In this document: piece after piece, positions 13,562 to 25,460 of the stretch
How positions within the stretch are numbered: the stretch's first letter is position 1
Layout of the letters: each line of letters opens with the position of its first letter
Origin: Drosophila persimilis
Lineage: Eukaryota > Arthropoda > Insecta > Diptera > Drosophilidae
Reading direction: 5' to 3'
Assembly (NCBI RefSeq): GCF_003286085.1
Contig: NW_020825289.1
Span: forward strand, 3,286,001-3,350,000
Length of the DNA: 64,000 nucleotides
Translations under genes and position numbers: made by a program
The notes under the pieces: generated by a model
Databases searched by the model: none
What the model was told of the DNA's origin: nothing
What the model saw: only the letters and a program-made list of their open reading frames with translations

Positions 13562-13840
13562 GGCAACTCAAGGATTCAAACTATGCATTACTAATATATA
13601 AGTTGAGGGCGTTCTATTATTAGCGGGCGGGGCGAAATTGTTGAAAGGCAACACAATTGTAAACTATGTATTTTGAGAATCAAGAAGATAACTTTTGCTA
13701 TGAATACAGAAAGAACCTTGAATATGAAAACCGGCCTTATTGTATTATTGTGGCCTGCAGAAAAGGAAGAAAAGTAGTTAAGCCAGCCACCGTTTGGACG
13801 AAGTACAAGTTACGAAACTATGCACATGTGTCGGCGCTTT

Positions 13841-13932
13841 TCGAATATTATACAAAGAGAGCAATTCCATGACAGTATTACAATCTGATTAACTTGACTG
13901 TCGACGGATAGCTCTCTTTATTTCACTATTCG
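13841..13932. repeat. Hairpin-forming direct repeat, copy 1
   Basis: About 90 bp with two nested stems: AAAGAGAGC (13854-13862) with GCTCTCTTT (13911-13919), and GACAGT (13871-13876) with ACTGTC (13897-13902). A near-identical copy follows at 14045-14133. No coding meaning. Confidence 0.75.
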
Positions 13933-14044
13933 TTCAGTATTATACAGAAAAGGGGAGGGGACGACAGACAAAAGACAGATTAGCCCAGACAGATATACAA
14001 CTGTTAGTGGATTTTGGAACACATTTGGTTAGTTCTGCGCAACG

Positions 14045-14133
14045 TCGAATATTATACAAAGAGAGCAATTCCATGACAGTATTAAATTGGTACGTTGACT
14101 GTCGACGGACAGCTCTCTTTATTCACCTATTCG
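14045..14133. repeat. Hairpin-forming direct repeat, copy 2
   Basis: Second copy, 113 bp after the first ends. Both stems are retained: AAAGAGAGC (14058-14066)/GCTCTCTTT (14112-14120) and GACAGT (14075-14080)/ACTGTC (14098-14103). Loop sequences differ between the copies while the stems do not. Confidence 0.75.
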
Positions 14134-17100
14134 CATTCGTGTTTTGTGTTCTTCTCGATTGTTAGTCGAACATTAAGGGGGACGAGACGGAACGGGACAG
14201 CACAAACAAGCACACCACCTACATATGTATGAATGTATTATTGCTTGCCGGCTGACCGGGCATACGGGGAAATATGCAAAGTATTTTGTTTTTCTCATCC
14301 ATGCCCGCCAACCAATTAAATCGGCAAACTGCGCACTTGGCAAGGCATTTCAAATTGAGAATGATGGCCAGTCAAAGCGAAAGCTCCGAGTCTACCCCCA
14401 CAGGAGCGGGCGAAGAGGTGACAGTGTAATATCCCACTGGATGCAATTCTCGGATGCATGGACATCAAAAAGATAGAAACTGATGGGGTTTCACTGTAAT
14501 GCCATCGAATGGTATATGTACCTTTTAAGGGGATGGACGTACCACTGAGTCAGGCGCTCTGGCTGCATGTTGGTCGATGTCATTGATATGGATGGGCTGG
14601 GCACAATTGGCGTAGCTATTTGTACGGAAAGCAATCACAGCTTCAGTTGGCTTCCACTTAACGGTTTTCTTATCACAGATTAGTTGCTGGTGTTCCTTAT
14701 TGAGGCTTGGGGTTTACATCGAAAGATCTTATCCGGATTCAGTTTTCTCCCTCCGTTTGCGTTTGTTCTCTTGTCTGAAGCTGAATTGTTTCCCGTGGCG
14801 CAGCGTTGAGCGTTGGCTGGCAACTGACGACATACACACGGCGGCGGCATCATTTATGAGATAAATGGCCTGCTGCCGATGAATAGGTACACATACTATT
14901 TGAAGTGGAAGCTGGTACGAAGAACTTTCCTCAGGTTTAATAGAGGCCTCTGTCTGTTCCAAGGTCAAACAGAGTCCCCTTCCGAAATGACAAATACAAA
15001 ATGTGGAAATAATTCTAAGTACGTTTGCATTGCTAAACGCCGTCAAAAGTAGGCCCTTCTACGTAAATAACACTTGAAAACTCGAGCTATAAATATCGGA
15101 GAAATAAATACAGAAATTAGCTTTGTTTTTGCCAAGCACAAGATTTATTTGTGGCAAATTTGGGGCGAGAGCTTTTCGCCAGCACGTGTGCGACGCTTCG
15201 CGCAAATCAATATAAATAATCTGCGATAACAAAAACAATGCCAACTCAATCGAAATTTAACAACCAACTCAACCATAAACAAGTTTCAACGCGATTACGG
15301 CTCTCAATGTCTAGATTGCACACACGCAAACGGTAAACCATTGGCCATTTTCCGTTTTATTGTTCGAGATACAGCAAAGGCATGTTTTAAAACTAACCTA
15401 TTGCGGCAATCACATGGCACCGCCAAGTAATATAATACGGCACACAAATATGATATGCAGGTAGAAATGGGCTATTTGTCCCTGCAGAGCCCCGTGCAGC
15501 AACCAAATAAACAAAGCATTGTAGTACCCGATGCAGATTAGATCTCTAGATAAATCGCATGTGTAACATTGTCAAACAGATGACAGCGTGACAGCGTCCG
15601 CAAATATTGGAGGAGCAGTGCTGTGCTCCGAGATAGGGAATTTCAGCACCGAGTGCAAACATGCTTAAGACGCAATAAAAAGAGGCTAAATATGCAAACA
15701 AGCCGTGGAGATTTAACACAAAAGCAGTGTCACAAAGCAAAGAAGCCCGATATTTTATTGCGGGCCCAAAACAACAGAAGCGATAAGAACGATTACTTGT
15801 TGCTCCTATGATTAGATTAAAACGTGTAAGCTGAAAGGTTGCTTATGGTGGCGGGAAATCGAAATACCACCCCCGGACACCCTTAACGAAGCATCTAGAA
15901 GCGAACACGCTGGGCTGGCTCTGGCTAGCGCTGACCTAAAATCGGGAGAGCTCTTTGTTGGTTGTTTGCCTGTTCATGTTCTCGCTGTCTCGCTTGCACG
16001 CGCAGTAAAGCATCAAGTGCAATGGCGAATCGAATGGAATTTTCCCTTGTTTATTGTACATACAGCAAGGGTACGTGTGTGTGCGTGCATTTTGTGACAT
16101 AATAAAAGCGCGAGTCTGATGGAACCTAAGTGCTGTTGTTTCTTCTACCGTCTGTAACTGTAAAGTCAGGAGACTTTCAATTGCTTGCTTCTGTTCACAT
16201 AATTCCAATTAGAAGCGAAAGGGACGCAAGTAAACAAAAAATAACAGCGCATATGTATGTGTGAAGCATGTGCGAGGCGTTGCCATATTGTTCAGAATGG
16301 ATTGGCGACTAAAGTACTTAATTGTTATATAATCTCGGATAAGCAGACAACGGAATTAGAATAAGTCGAACTAACTATAATATACGAAAATATAAACAGG
16401 AAATCAGATAGATCTCCCAAAGACCGACGCTGTAAACAGGGTGGCAACCACGCAGGCGACCACAAAAAGATGACTGGAAAACAAAATAAATATCGCAAGA
16501 CATATGTAGTCAAAAAGCAGAAAGGCGTTTTTCTTAAACGAATTATTTACTTTACTTACGAAATATGCTACAATCATTTGTGTGTACAAGATTGGCAGAT
16601 TTCTTTACTCATTTCTTCTATTGTTCTTCTGTGTGCGTCACACATTCTTAAAAAGTACCAACACTTATGTAGATTGGTGAGTGTGTATAAGAAATAACCA
16701 ACACCAAAACCGTAATTTTGTTAGCAGGTTACACCAGCTACTTCACTACAAACCACTACAACCATAGCTACATGCCACCAATTGGAAAGGGGTCGTGGCG
16801 CACTGTTTTACATTATCTTTCATTTTGCACTACAAAATCGATTTTTGCACACTTTCTTCTGTATGGCACCTTGGAACCATTACTTACAGTTTATTATTCA
16901 TACTTGATGGCATTTTTACACTTAATGGTTGCAACTTAAAGCACAAACAACGATTGAAATGATATAAAACAGAAGTTTTGATATGGAAAAATTCGCTGTT
17001 CAGTTCAGTTGGAAAAACTGCCTACGAAAACGTAGCACCTGCCTTGATGTCCACAAAAACACTTGGAAGATTTTGATAGCCTCACAATGGTTGCTTTTCT

Positions 17101-17171
17101 TGATGTCAGTGTCGATAAAATATAAAATACACCCGTCTGACACTCAGAAATACACATTTGCTACATAATGG
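14134..17171. other. Non-coding region, probable upstream part of the antizyme unit
   Basis: No convincing ORF. If the D. melanogaster arrangement holds, the 5' non-coding exon(s) and promoter of antizyme lie here on the minus strand. Candidate minus-strand donors (GTAAGT) exist near 16555 and 16883, but none can be chosen from sequence alone. Confidence 0.3.
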
Positions 17172-19690
17172 AAGATAAAAAAGGGTATGGACAACAGGCA
17201 AAACGGCTCAGAAACGGAATGCATGCCAGGTAAAATCCACCTATTTTGACCAATATACCTTGAAGACAAAATCGGCTTAGCCCACTTAAGCCCCCCTTAT
17301 TTAATTAGGTGAACACCTTGAGGGAAACGGCGGTAAATAGTGCTGGTTGTGAATTCTTCTTGTAGATCCATCCTATCCTTTTAAATTACAAAAAACTCCA
17401 CAATATCTTTTACCTGAATTGCGCTAAAATTCGCCAAGATTCATATTGCTCGTGGAGAGTATTTTAATGTCCAAGTTTGGAGGTCAAATTCGTCGATTTG
17501 GATATGCGATTTGATATGACTAGCTATTTCAGTTTATATCTCGATCCCGATACCCATTCTTGGTCTAATGAATCCACAAAACTTATGAATCTTGAAAAAT
17601 TCTAGTGCAGTTCAGGTGAAAGATATCGTGGTCATCCGCGTATGTTCCGAGCTGTTATGCACAGAAATGTATTTTTTGCCAACGTTCCGTTAACCGAATC
17701 GGACTGCGTCAGCTGTTTGCACGAAGCCGAAATGTTTTAGTGCCCTAACCAATTATTTCCGACGCAAATTTAAGATTGGTCTACAAGCTAAGTTGCCCTA
17801 GTTATGGCGTAAAATTTATGTTGTTTATGTTGTTTTTTTTGGGTAATTTGAATATTGTATTTGAACATAAAATTTTATCACAGATACAATTATGTTTTTT
17901 GCAGTAACTGTTAGAGCAACTTATATAACAAGCAAAGGAAAAATTACGATGATTAAAAAAAATGCGTGCAATTATATGTCCAGGTTTCTAGGATGGGCAG
18001 GTCGACTGGGTGTATTCTGACCAGCCTACGCCGGTATCTGGTTTTCGCAAGACGCCTCGCAATCAAATTATGTTTGCTTATGAGCTTACAAATATGGCTC
18101 TTCGTTAAGGTCCTTGGCGATGTCCCGGTTACGGATATACCACTAGCCAGAACATTTTCTGGACCATTTCTGCTCCTCACGCTACGGATGTGACTGTCGA
18201 AAGTTAAACGTGAATCCAGTGTAACTCAGAGGTATGTGTGATTCCTACGCTGCTCCACGAGTTTCCCAAGCAGTTAGCAGGGTTTATGGAGATATTCCAT
18301 CGGCAGGTCCAGTTTTTAAACAGCTTGAGGTATTGCTGTAGATTGTCTGTGCCATCGTAGACACAGCTAGCTCCCGAGAGCCACAGCAAATGTTGCCACC
18401 TTGAGGGTCTGCCTGGTTGCCTTGACCTGCGGCGACTTCAGTATCCTTCGTAGGATGCAGCCCTAAAAACATTTTGTAAAAGGTCAACAAGGTCTATGGT
18501 TGTTGAGGTCTTCCGGTGGCTTTCCTGGCTTTGGCAACAGAATTATTTGGGCACAAGTTGTCGTTAATGTAGCAACAAGAGGCAGGTGGTCGCAGCTGGG
18601 GTCATGCTCTTCACGGATGCTAAGCTGATTGCTGGGAATAGATATATGGATCGATATATGGAGAAGTCTAGGCAGGAGGGCATGGATCTCCGAAACGGTG
18701 GGTAGAAGGTGGGGCTTCCTGTCGCTAGAATTTTTGTCGAGCCATTGGTTAGAGCGTCATGCAGCGCCAACCATCTGTGATTGCCCCAAAGCCTGTGCTT
18801 CGCATTAAAGTCTCCTCCAACCCAGTTACGACAGAAGATTGTCGAAATCAGTGCTTGACCAGGGAATCGATGGGGGCAAATAGGCTGCAGCAATAAAACC
18901 ATGACCGCCACAAGCTGAATGTGCTCCAATTGCACAGAACAATTGGTAGTGGGAAATATCCTTCCGAACGAATACAGCTGCTCCTCCTCTGGAATTGTTG
19001 GATGGGTGTTCAGCTCTGTAACACTCGTATCCGTAGAGCGTGTAGTTTTTCCCTGGGTATAGTTAAACAAATAGAGCCAGCCATTAGTGTTGTAAACCAG
19101 GCTACGGGCGTTCCAGAATCCGATCCTCAGGCCCGACAGCATTATGGTTTTCAGAGAGATTGTACATTTCTCACCTTTCTAGCACCTAGGATTTGCGGAG
19201 AGACGTTCATGGCGGATTGGTGATTTTGATCTTGGAGGATCTGTCATATTCTGCAGGCTTTCCGCTGCAGTTTGAGCATGTGAGGTAGTCCTCGGTCATG
19301 GCAGAAGGCAAACAATTAAGATTCGTTTCGTCTTATAAAAAACCGTTTACTTTTCATTTTATCAAGGAAAATGTTTTCTTTTTGAAAACGATGAAATCTT
19401 GCGGGATTTGAAACGGGAGCATAAACATATGTTATTTTTTTTATTATTATTATTAACTATTATTATTAGTATATTATTATTAGTAGACTAAATTTTCGCA
19501 GTTATATTCAATTTGAGATCCTGGTTAAATAAAGGGGGCTTTAGTAGGCTAGGTTTTTTTTCATCGGTATATTTACGGTATTTCTGAAGGTCAGGCGGCC
19601 ACACTGCTTCACTCCTGCGACGAAAAAAAGAGTCGTAATTTTGAATGGTCAATAAAAAAGTGTATGGACAACAGGCAAAAACAGCCAAGG
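17172..19690 (-). mobile_element. Decayed non-LTR retrotransposon remains
   Basis: Minus-strand remnants read as retroelement parts. A short gag-like end with a TCSNCSGKP knuckle-type sequence lies near 19290-19210. An endonuclease start (LRIGFWNARSLVYNTNGW) begins at 19133. A reverse-transcriptase fragment (LQQYLKLFKNWTCRWNISIN) lies around 18380-18290, with further fragments to 17960. Reading frames are broken throughout. Two direct repeats of about 40 bp sharing GTATGGACAACAGGCAAAA flank the block (17180-17205 and 19658-19682). The family is Jockey-like at best. Confidence 0.6.
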
Positions 19691-20340
19691 CAAATTGTAA
19701 GGTTCGTTATAGGCTATTCATACTGACGACAATATCCATCATCCATTTTGGATGTTCCTAAACCGCATATTTCTATGCGATAGTTAGCCGATGGTTTTCA
19801 AATGCAACCCTGAAAGCAATGAATGGTAATAAAAAATAGTTTGCGCCTAGATATATATTTATCATATCATAATATGAATTTTAAATCGTTGTGGACTAAT
19901 AAAAAAGAAAAAAAAATTCAACTGACACAATACCAAATGGAATGGCCAGTAATGGTAATAAGTAATATGTATGTTTGCATGTATGTGTTTGCTTTTTATG
20001 ATTAGCATTTTGCAGCCATTAAAAAAAAACAAACAATACACGCATGTCAAATAGGAAAGCTTAGATGGAAAATCTCGCTATGAACATTTCGCATGATAGT
20101 ACTGCGGATGTAGCTGGAAAATCTTCTGGAGATTTTTGCTGGAAGTCCAGAAGGAGGAGGAGCACCAGAATGCGAAGCAGCCAGGGCCAAACCAACTTCC
20201 AAGGAGAGCTTCTGCAATTTTCACGGAAGTCCAAAGAGCAACGTTTATTGTATGTATATGGATTGTTTCATTATAGCCAATAAAATATAAAATTAACTAA
20301 TTTAAAATTGTGTAAATTTCTCAATTCATTCCAAAACTTT

Positions 20341-20970
20341 TTATAACCGATGCTCAAAATGAGTGTTCAGGCCAGCAGTAAACAATTTCCGCGCACTGTG
20401 CCAACTTCGTGCGCCCCGGTCCCAATTCACTCTCGCGCGCTCGGAGGGGCGCTCGGATCCACAATCCACGATCCACACGGCGCTCACGGCAGCAAAAGCA
20501 TCATAAGGCATACAGTTAGTTAGTTACGATTTCACCCCCGCTTCACCCCCAAACCAGACATCTGTGATATGTCACTGTTACAAGTGTATTTCAAAACTTC
20601 GGCCCGCCCCTTTTTGCCCGCACAAAGGACGCAAATCTGTGGCGTCTACAATTTTAGAGATACGAGAAACCCAAAAACGCAGAAACGCAGAATTCGTAGA
20701 GAATTATGCCAGATCGACCAAATTTTGTAATCATATTGAAGATACGAAAAAACTAGAAACGCACAATCATAGAGAATGACCACATCTACCAGATTGCCGA
20801 ATCTGAATCAGATCGGATCATTTTTATTGCCAAAAGGAACAAATCAATTTGCAGTGGATACGCAGCGCCCGACGACACGTTCAGATACGTTCAAACACGT
20901 TTTCTGTCTCTCCCGCACGCACTCCTTGTCTTTTAATGTAGGGTATAAATGTACAACGTTCCCCCTCGTG
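20341..20970 (+). repeat. 1-kb dispersed repeat family, partial copy
   Basis: Starts with a worn form of the unit start (ATAACCGATGCTCAAAATGAG), has foreign or diverged sequence to about 20530, then rejoins the family at GACATCTGTGATATGTCACTG. It ends at GGGTATAAATGTACAACGTTCC. It was recognised by comparison with 27452-28474. Confidence 0.75.
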
Positions 20971-21115
20971 TATTATATGCTCGTTAGCTGCTTTTTGACG
21001 GCTTGTAGATTGTAGAAGCTGCCAGTGTTAATCGAGGTTTCACATCTGTCAAAATATCCCACCGTTCCAGCGGGTGCTGCCACGCGAAAGATCCATACTT
21101 GAACCGATATATATT

Positions 21116-21123
21116 TATCGATA
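21116..21123. promoter_or_regulatory. DRE element (TATCGATA) upstream of EndoG
   Basis: An exact TATCGATA palindrome about 100 bp upstream of the EndoG ATG (21220), followed by a related AAGTATCG. A likely DREF site. Confidence 0.55.
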
Positions 21124-21219
21124 AGTATCGCATATTTTAGGTCAGCTGTTGAACATCTCTTGAATTGTGCAATAGCGGGAACTTCTGATATTTTCCGTTT
21201 TATCTATTACAATTTTAAT

Positions 21220-22134
21220 ATGAGTGGGCTTAGAGTACGCGGCTTGTTAGCCCTCAGTGCGACTGCCTTGGGAGCTTTTTACCTAGGCTCCCGAACAGAA
21301 CGTCTCCAGCAGAGCAGCGATGTTTTTCCGCGCTTGCCTGGACTGCCGACATTTGGGACAGTTTCAGCCGCTAGTCTTGTGGCCTCCAATGTAAACCTGA
21401 CTGCAACGCCGTCGCGAATCTCGGAGATCATGAAGTTTGGCTTTCCAGGGCTGGACAACGTGCGCTCCCATTCAGACTATGTGCTCTCCTACGACCGACG
21501 CAATCGTATTCCGCATTGGGTGTTTGAGCACCTCACAGCGGAGTCAGTGGCAAAAAACGATTCTGTGGATCGTTCGAAATGCGACTTCAAACCAGATGAG
21601 AGCATACATCCCTTCTTCCGATCACAGAACACTGACTATAGAAAGTCTGGCTTTGATCGTGGCCACATGGCTGCCGCTGGCAACCATCGACTGCACCAGA
21701 AGCACTGCGAGGAAACCTTTTACCTGTCGAACATGGCGCCCCAGGTGGGCCAGGGGTTCAATCGCGACGCGTGGAACTCTCTGGAAATGCACGTGCGCAA
21801 GCTAACCAAGAGTTACTCAAATGTGTATGTCTGCACGGGTCCACTGTACCTCCCCCACAAGGAGGATGACGGCAAAATGTATGTCAAGTACGAAGTCATC
21901 GGGTCCAACACCGTTGCCGTACCCACTCACTTCTATAAGGTTATCGTGGGCGAGGCGGCCGATCACAAACTACACATGGAGGCATACGTAATGCCCAACA
22001 AGGTGATTAGCAACGACACCCCATTAAATGTGTTCCAGGTACCACCAGAGACGGTGGAGCGGGCGGCCGGACTGCTCTTCTTTGATCAGATTAACAGAAA
22101 CCAGCTGGCCAGCATCAACGGCAGGAAAGTTTGA
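21220..22134 (+). CDS. EndoG: Endonuclease G, mitochondrial
   Basis: Sugar-nonspecific DNA/RNA nuclease of the mitochondrial intermembrane space, implicated in mtDNA removal and apoptosis. A single exon of 304 codons. The start is ATG 21220; the longer open frame upstream lacks an ATG. An N-terminal hydrophobic segment (about residues 8-22) is the mitochondrial anchor/targeting region. The beta-beta-alpha-metal nuclease core has the DRGH motif at residues 146-149 (His149 the general base) and a downstream Asn-containing metal site around SNMAPQVGQGFNRDAWN (170-186). Length is normal for the family. It converges on CCT5, with 244 bp between the two stop codons. Confidence 0.97.
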   Translation: MSGLRVRGLLALSATALGAFYLGSRTERLQQSSDVFPRLPGLPTFGTVSAASLVASNVNLTATPSRISEIMKFGFPGLDNVRSHSDYVLSYDRRNRIPHWVFEHLTAESVAKNDSVDRSKCDFKPDESIHPFFRSQNTDYRKSGFDRGHMAAAGNHRLHQKHCEETFYLSNMAPQVGQGFNRDAWNSLEMHVRKLTKSYSNVYVCTGPLYLPHKEDDGKMYVKYEVIGSNTVAVPTHFYKVIVGEAADHKLHMEAYVMPNKVISNDTPLNVFQVPPETVERAAGLLFFDQINRNQLASINGRKV

Positions 22135-22224
22135 GTTTGAGCCAAAGTTTAGTTGAATTTTAGTGTATTTGTGTACCTTTTTTATATAATTTTTGTTCTT
22201 TTCAAAAGAATTTAGTTGTTGATT

Positions 22225-22230
22225 AATAAA
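22225..22230 (+). terminator. Polyadenylation signal of EndoG
   Basis: AATAAA 91 bp after the EndoG stop, within the short interval before the convergent CCT5 stop. Confidence 0.6.
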
Positions 22231-22378
22231 TTGAAACAATTAATACAGATAAACATAAGTAGATGAGGCGATTCGCGGGTGTTCGTGAGAAAATAGCAAA
22301 GCGAAGGGGATGTGTGAAAAATCTATGTCTGGGTGCTGATTGATGTGTGTTGCGTGGCGAGGGCACTCAGAAAGTTCT

Positions 22379-24523
22379 CTACATGCTACCATCGTTCTTG
22401 GATCGCACGTCATCGATCTTGAGTATCATTTTGACGAGCTGGGTGGACAGCAAGATTTGCTGTTTCTTCGAGTTCAACGACTCCACAACATTGTGGCTCT
22501 TCATGTCCGAATCGCCGGTCAGCATGCAGTCAACACCCAAGCTAGGTTTCTTCTCAGCGACCTGACTGGCCTTCAATTCCGACAACGTTTCAATCGGATG
22601 GAGACCGCTGTTCTCGGCCAGGGCCAGGGGAATGCTCTCCAAGGCCACGGAAAAGGCGCGGAATGCGTACTGCTCCAGGGTAGACAGCTGGTCGGCCTCC
22701 TTGGCCACAGCCAGGGAGCAACTGATCTCTGCGGCTCCACCACCGTACACAATACGCGAGTCCTTGACTAACGAGCGCACCACACAGATCGCATCGTGGA
22801 TAGAGCGTTTGGCCTCGGCAATGATCATTGCATTGCCTCCACGCAGGAAGATTGTGACTGCCTTTGAGTTTTTGCACTCCTCAATCACAAGCATTTTGTC
22901 CTTCGACGTGCCGAAAGCTAAAAGTGAAGACATAAATCAATTATAGTGTCTGAGACATGCGCAAGCATCGAAACTCACCCATCTCACGCACTAGACCGGC
23001 TGATCCGAGCTTTTCAGGAGTCAGCTCCTCAAACCGCGGAACAATGCGACCACCAGTTGCAATAGCGATGAGCTCAATCTCAGGACCACCGACCCAGCGT
23101 ACTGCGGGGAGATCCTGCTGCAGCAGTAGATGGTTGGCTTCGTCGTCAAAGCCCCACTGACAGATGGCCAGAGTGGCGCCGGCGTCTTTCACTTGCTTGA
23201 CCATCAGCGTAAACTTCTCCTGCTCGTACTCGCGCAGCGCCCTGTAGTCCTCGGCAGAGGTAACGTCCAACTTATGCTTGGTCTTGGGCTTGGGAGGCTC
23301 AAATGGGCAGGTGAGGATGGCCAGCTTAACATTTCTCAACTCTTTGGGCATTTGCGAGTGGCTAAGAGTCTTGTCTACAATGACGCCCTTCACCAGCATC
23401 GAGTCCTCCATGCGACCTCCGACCTTAGTCTCGATCTTGATGAGCTCAAAGTTGACATCCTTCTTTTCAATATCGGCCACATTGAGGACAGCGTCTACTG
23501 CCATCTCGGCCATTTGACGATGGCATTTGTTCACAATCTTGCTTCCCAGCGTGGTCATAGCTATCTGAATGAGTGGCTCCTTATTGTTAGGATCCACGGG
23601 GAAGGGTTCAGCAATTGCATCGAGTTGCTTGATGGCGCACTGAGCAGCCAGCTCGAAGCCATCTGCAATGCGAATGGGATGAATGCCACGGTCGATCAAG
23701 CTCTCTGCCTGCTCTAGCAGTGCACCGGCTAAGACAACAACGCCAGTGGTGCCGTCGCCAATTTCATCGTCCTGCGACTGCGACAACTGCACCATTAATT
23801 TGGCAATCTCGTGCTCCACCTCCATCAGTTTCATAATAGTGGCACCGTCATTTGTGACAGTCACATCGCCATCAGAGCTGACCATGATCTTGTCTAGACC
23901 CTTGGGTCCCAGAGACGTCTTCACAGTCGAGGCGATCTGACGTGCCGCCATAATATGCGTCTGCAAATAACACCAATACCAAGAAAAGACTATTAATTAC
24001 CTATCTTTCACCAACCATAAGTTTTCACAGTGCGCGTGACTCAGCCGGCGGCACGCTGCGGCGCTTTAACGGCGAACATCTGTGCGGCTTTTTAACCTCA
24101 AAACTGATAAAATGACGTCAGTTTGATGCATTTTCAACTAAATAATATAGCTGAAGGAAAAACTCGTTTCCAACATCCCTGTCCACTCCACTGGCAGGAT
24201 AAGTTGAACACTTTTATGAATGCATTTTACTGTCTCTCATAAAAATTCCGGCTGGAATGAACATCTGGAACATTCGGCAGGCGATGCGTCATTTTATGCG
24301 GAAGACAATGCTACAATTCACTGGGAAAGACCTTTTGGAGTCCTTTTTTTAAAATTCATTCCTTTTAAAAGGAGGTTTGTCCACTTGGGACAATGGGATC
24401 ATAGTTTTCATTTACCTTGATGGCATCTGTTCCTGTGATGCGCTTCTGGCTCTCCTGATCACGCAAAATAATGAAAGGCCGACCATATTCGTCAAACGCG
24501 AACGTACCTGGGAAGGCGTTCAT
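22379..24523 (-). CDS. CCT5: T-complex chaperonin subunit epsilon (CCT5)
   Basis: ATP-driven cytosolic chaperonin subunit; the eight-subunit double ring folds actin, tubulin and others. Exons on the minus strand are 24523-24416, 23960-22979 and 22917-22379, phases consistent, giving 542 residues against about 541 usual. The start [20 protein letters not shown] is typical of the epsilon subunit. ATP-site motifs are [10 protein letters not shown] (51-60), NDGATI (74-79) and GDGTT (104-108). Epsilon identity comes from [20 protein letters not shown] and [15 protein letters not shown]. The ORF is intact. The 455-bp first intron is non-coding. A MITE sits right at its promoter. Confidence 0.97.
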
Positions 24524-24621
24524 AGTTTTTAAGTTTTAAGAATCGCGGATTTCTACGAATTTTCGAGATTAAATTTTCCTTCAATCTTATATTTTTCGCT
24601 TTTAATTTCGTTTTCCGGAGC

Positions 24622-24631
24622 CAGTGTGACC
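24622..24631 (-). promoter_or_regulatory. Core-promoter Motif 1 of CCT5, gene-proximal copy
   Basis: Minus-strand GGTCACACTGG is a full match to the M1BP/Motif 1 consensus, 99 bp upstream of the ATG. Its eight bases 24624-24631 form one arm of the target-site duplication of the adjacent MITE. Confidence 0.75.
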
Positions 24632-25314
24632 TAGTGATGTAAAAAAAACATCGATGCATCGAGCATCGATGTTTTTCTGCCGATGTTTACTGATGTTTTC
24701 CGATGTTTTTACTTCTACCACTAACCATACAGTATATACTGTATGGTTAGTGCTTCTACCGATGTCGAGTGATGTATCGATGTTTTGCAAAACATCGATC
24801 AATTCATTTCAAATCTGTAAGCAGCAAACACAGCAATGCCTGCCTCATTTGAAAGCAGTCCTTCGTGTTTTTGCGACGGTATGAACAGTACCTGTCCTAA
24901 TTTATACAAAATTGCAATGCAATTTTTGACGTTAATGGCATCTTCTGGGTGTATTTTGAACGGGCCGCATTTTGGTTTTTGCAAAGCATTGACAAATAGT
25001 ACTTATTTGAAATATTAGTTATCTCTGATCTACAATGATATGTAAAAGACTGCTATGAAAGCATAATCATTTCTTCTATGTTAAGAATTTTTTCGTTTAG
25101 TCCTATGATATGTAAAAGACTGCTATGAAAGCTCAAGTTTAATTTTTCCGTTGTTGAATATTCGGTTTTATAATCAAATGGGAAAGTTTTGAAACATCGG
25201 TCATCATCGATGCATCGAAGAATCAATCCGATGTATCAATCCAACATCGATGTTTGATTTTGAGAACATCGATGGACATCGACATCGATGTTTTCATTCA
25301 AATTTATATCACTA
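24632..25314. mobile_element. hAT-type MITE, 683 bp, in the CCT5 promoter
   Basis: The termini are TAGTGATGTAAA at the left and the inverse of TAGTGATATAAA at the right. The flanks carry an exact 8-bp duplication GTGTGACC (24624-24631 and 25315-25322). An 8-bp duplication and a TAGTG terminus fit the hAT superfamily. The interior is non-coding and rich in CATCGATG units (also good DRE-like ATCGAT cores). It holds a 34-bp palindrome (24719-24752) and a roughly 28-bp sequence repeated at 25033-25060 and 25104-25131. No transposase is present. Confidence 0.85.
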
Positions 25315-25460
25315 GTGTGACCGCGGATTTATCGATAAAATATACCGTCCTACCCTCAGAAAATATACCGAAACATACCGTCTTACTTTAAAAATATACC
25401 GTAAATATACTGACGAATTCAAGTTCTATTTTACATATTCCTCGTTTTTGATATTCCGAC
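25315..25460 (-). promoter_or_regulatory. Displaced upstream module of the CCT5 promoter
   Basis: On the minus strand, in gene direction, an array of ATATACC/GGTATATTT (Motif 6-like) units lies at 25345-25400. TATCGATAAATCCGC follows, then CGGTCACACTA, a second full Motif 1 match created by the MITE target duplication. Its plus-strand sequence closely follows the Prp8 upstream region (3188-3330). The MITE now separates this module from the gene by 683 bp. Confidence 0.6.

Noticed and set aside
16983..17168. 61-codon ORF behind a TATAAAA at 16962
   Set aside because: The ATG would lie upstream of the initiator-like TCAGTT at 17000, and the peptide shows no signal peptide or family pattern.
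21160..21219. 20-residue N-terminal extension of EndoG
   Set aside because: It begins at TTG, which is not expected as a fly start; the first ATG at 21220 gives the normal mitochondrial N-terminus.
23130..23717. 195-codon plus-strand frame over CCT5
   Set aside because: Antisense shadow of a conserved chaperonin exon.
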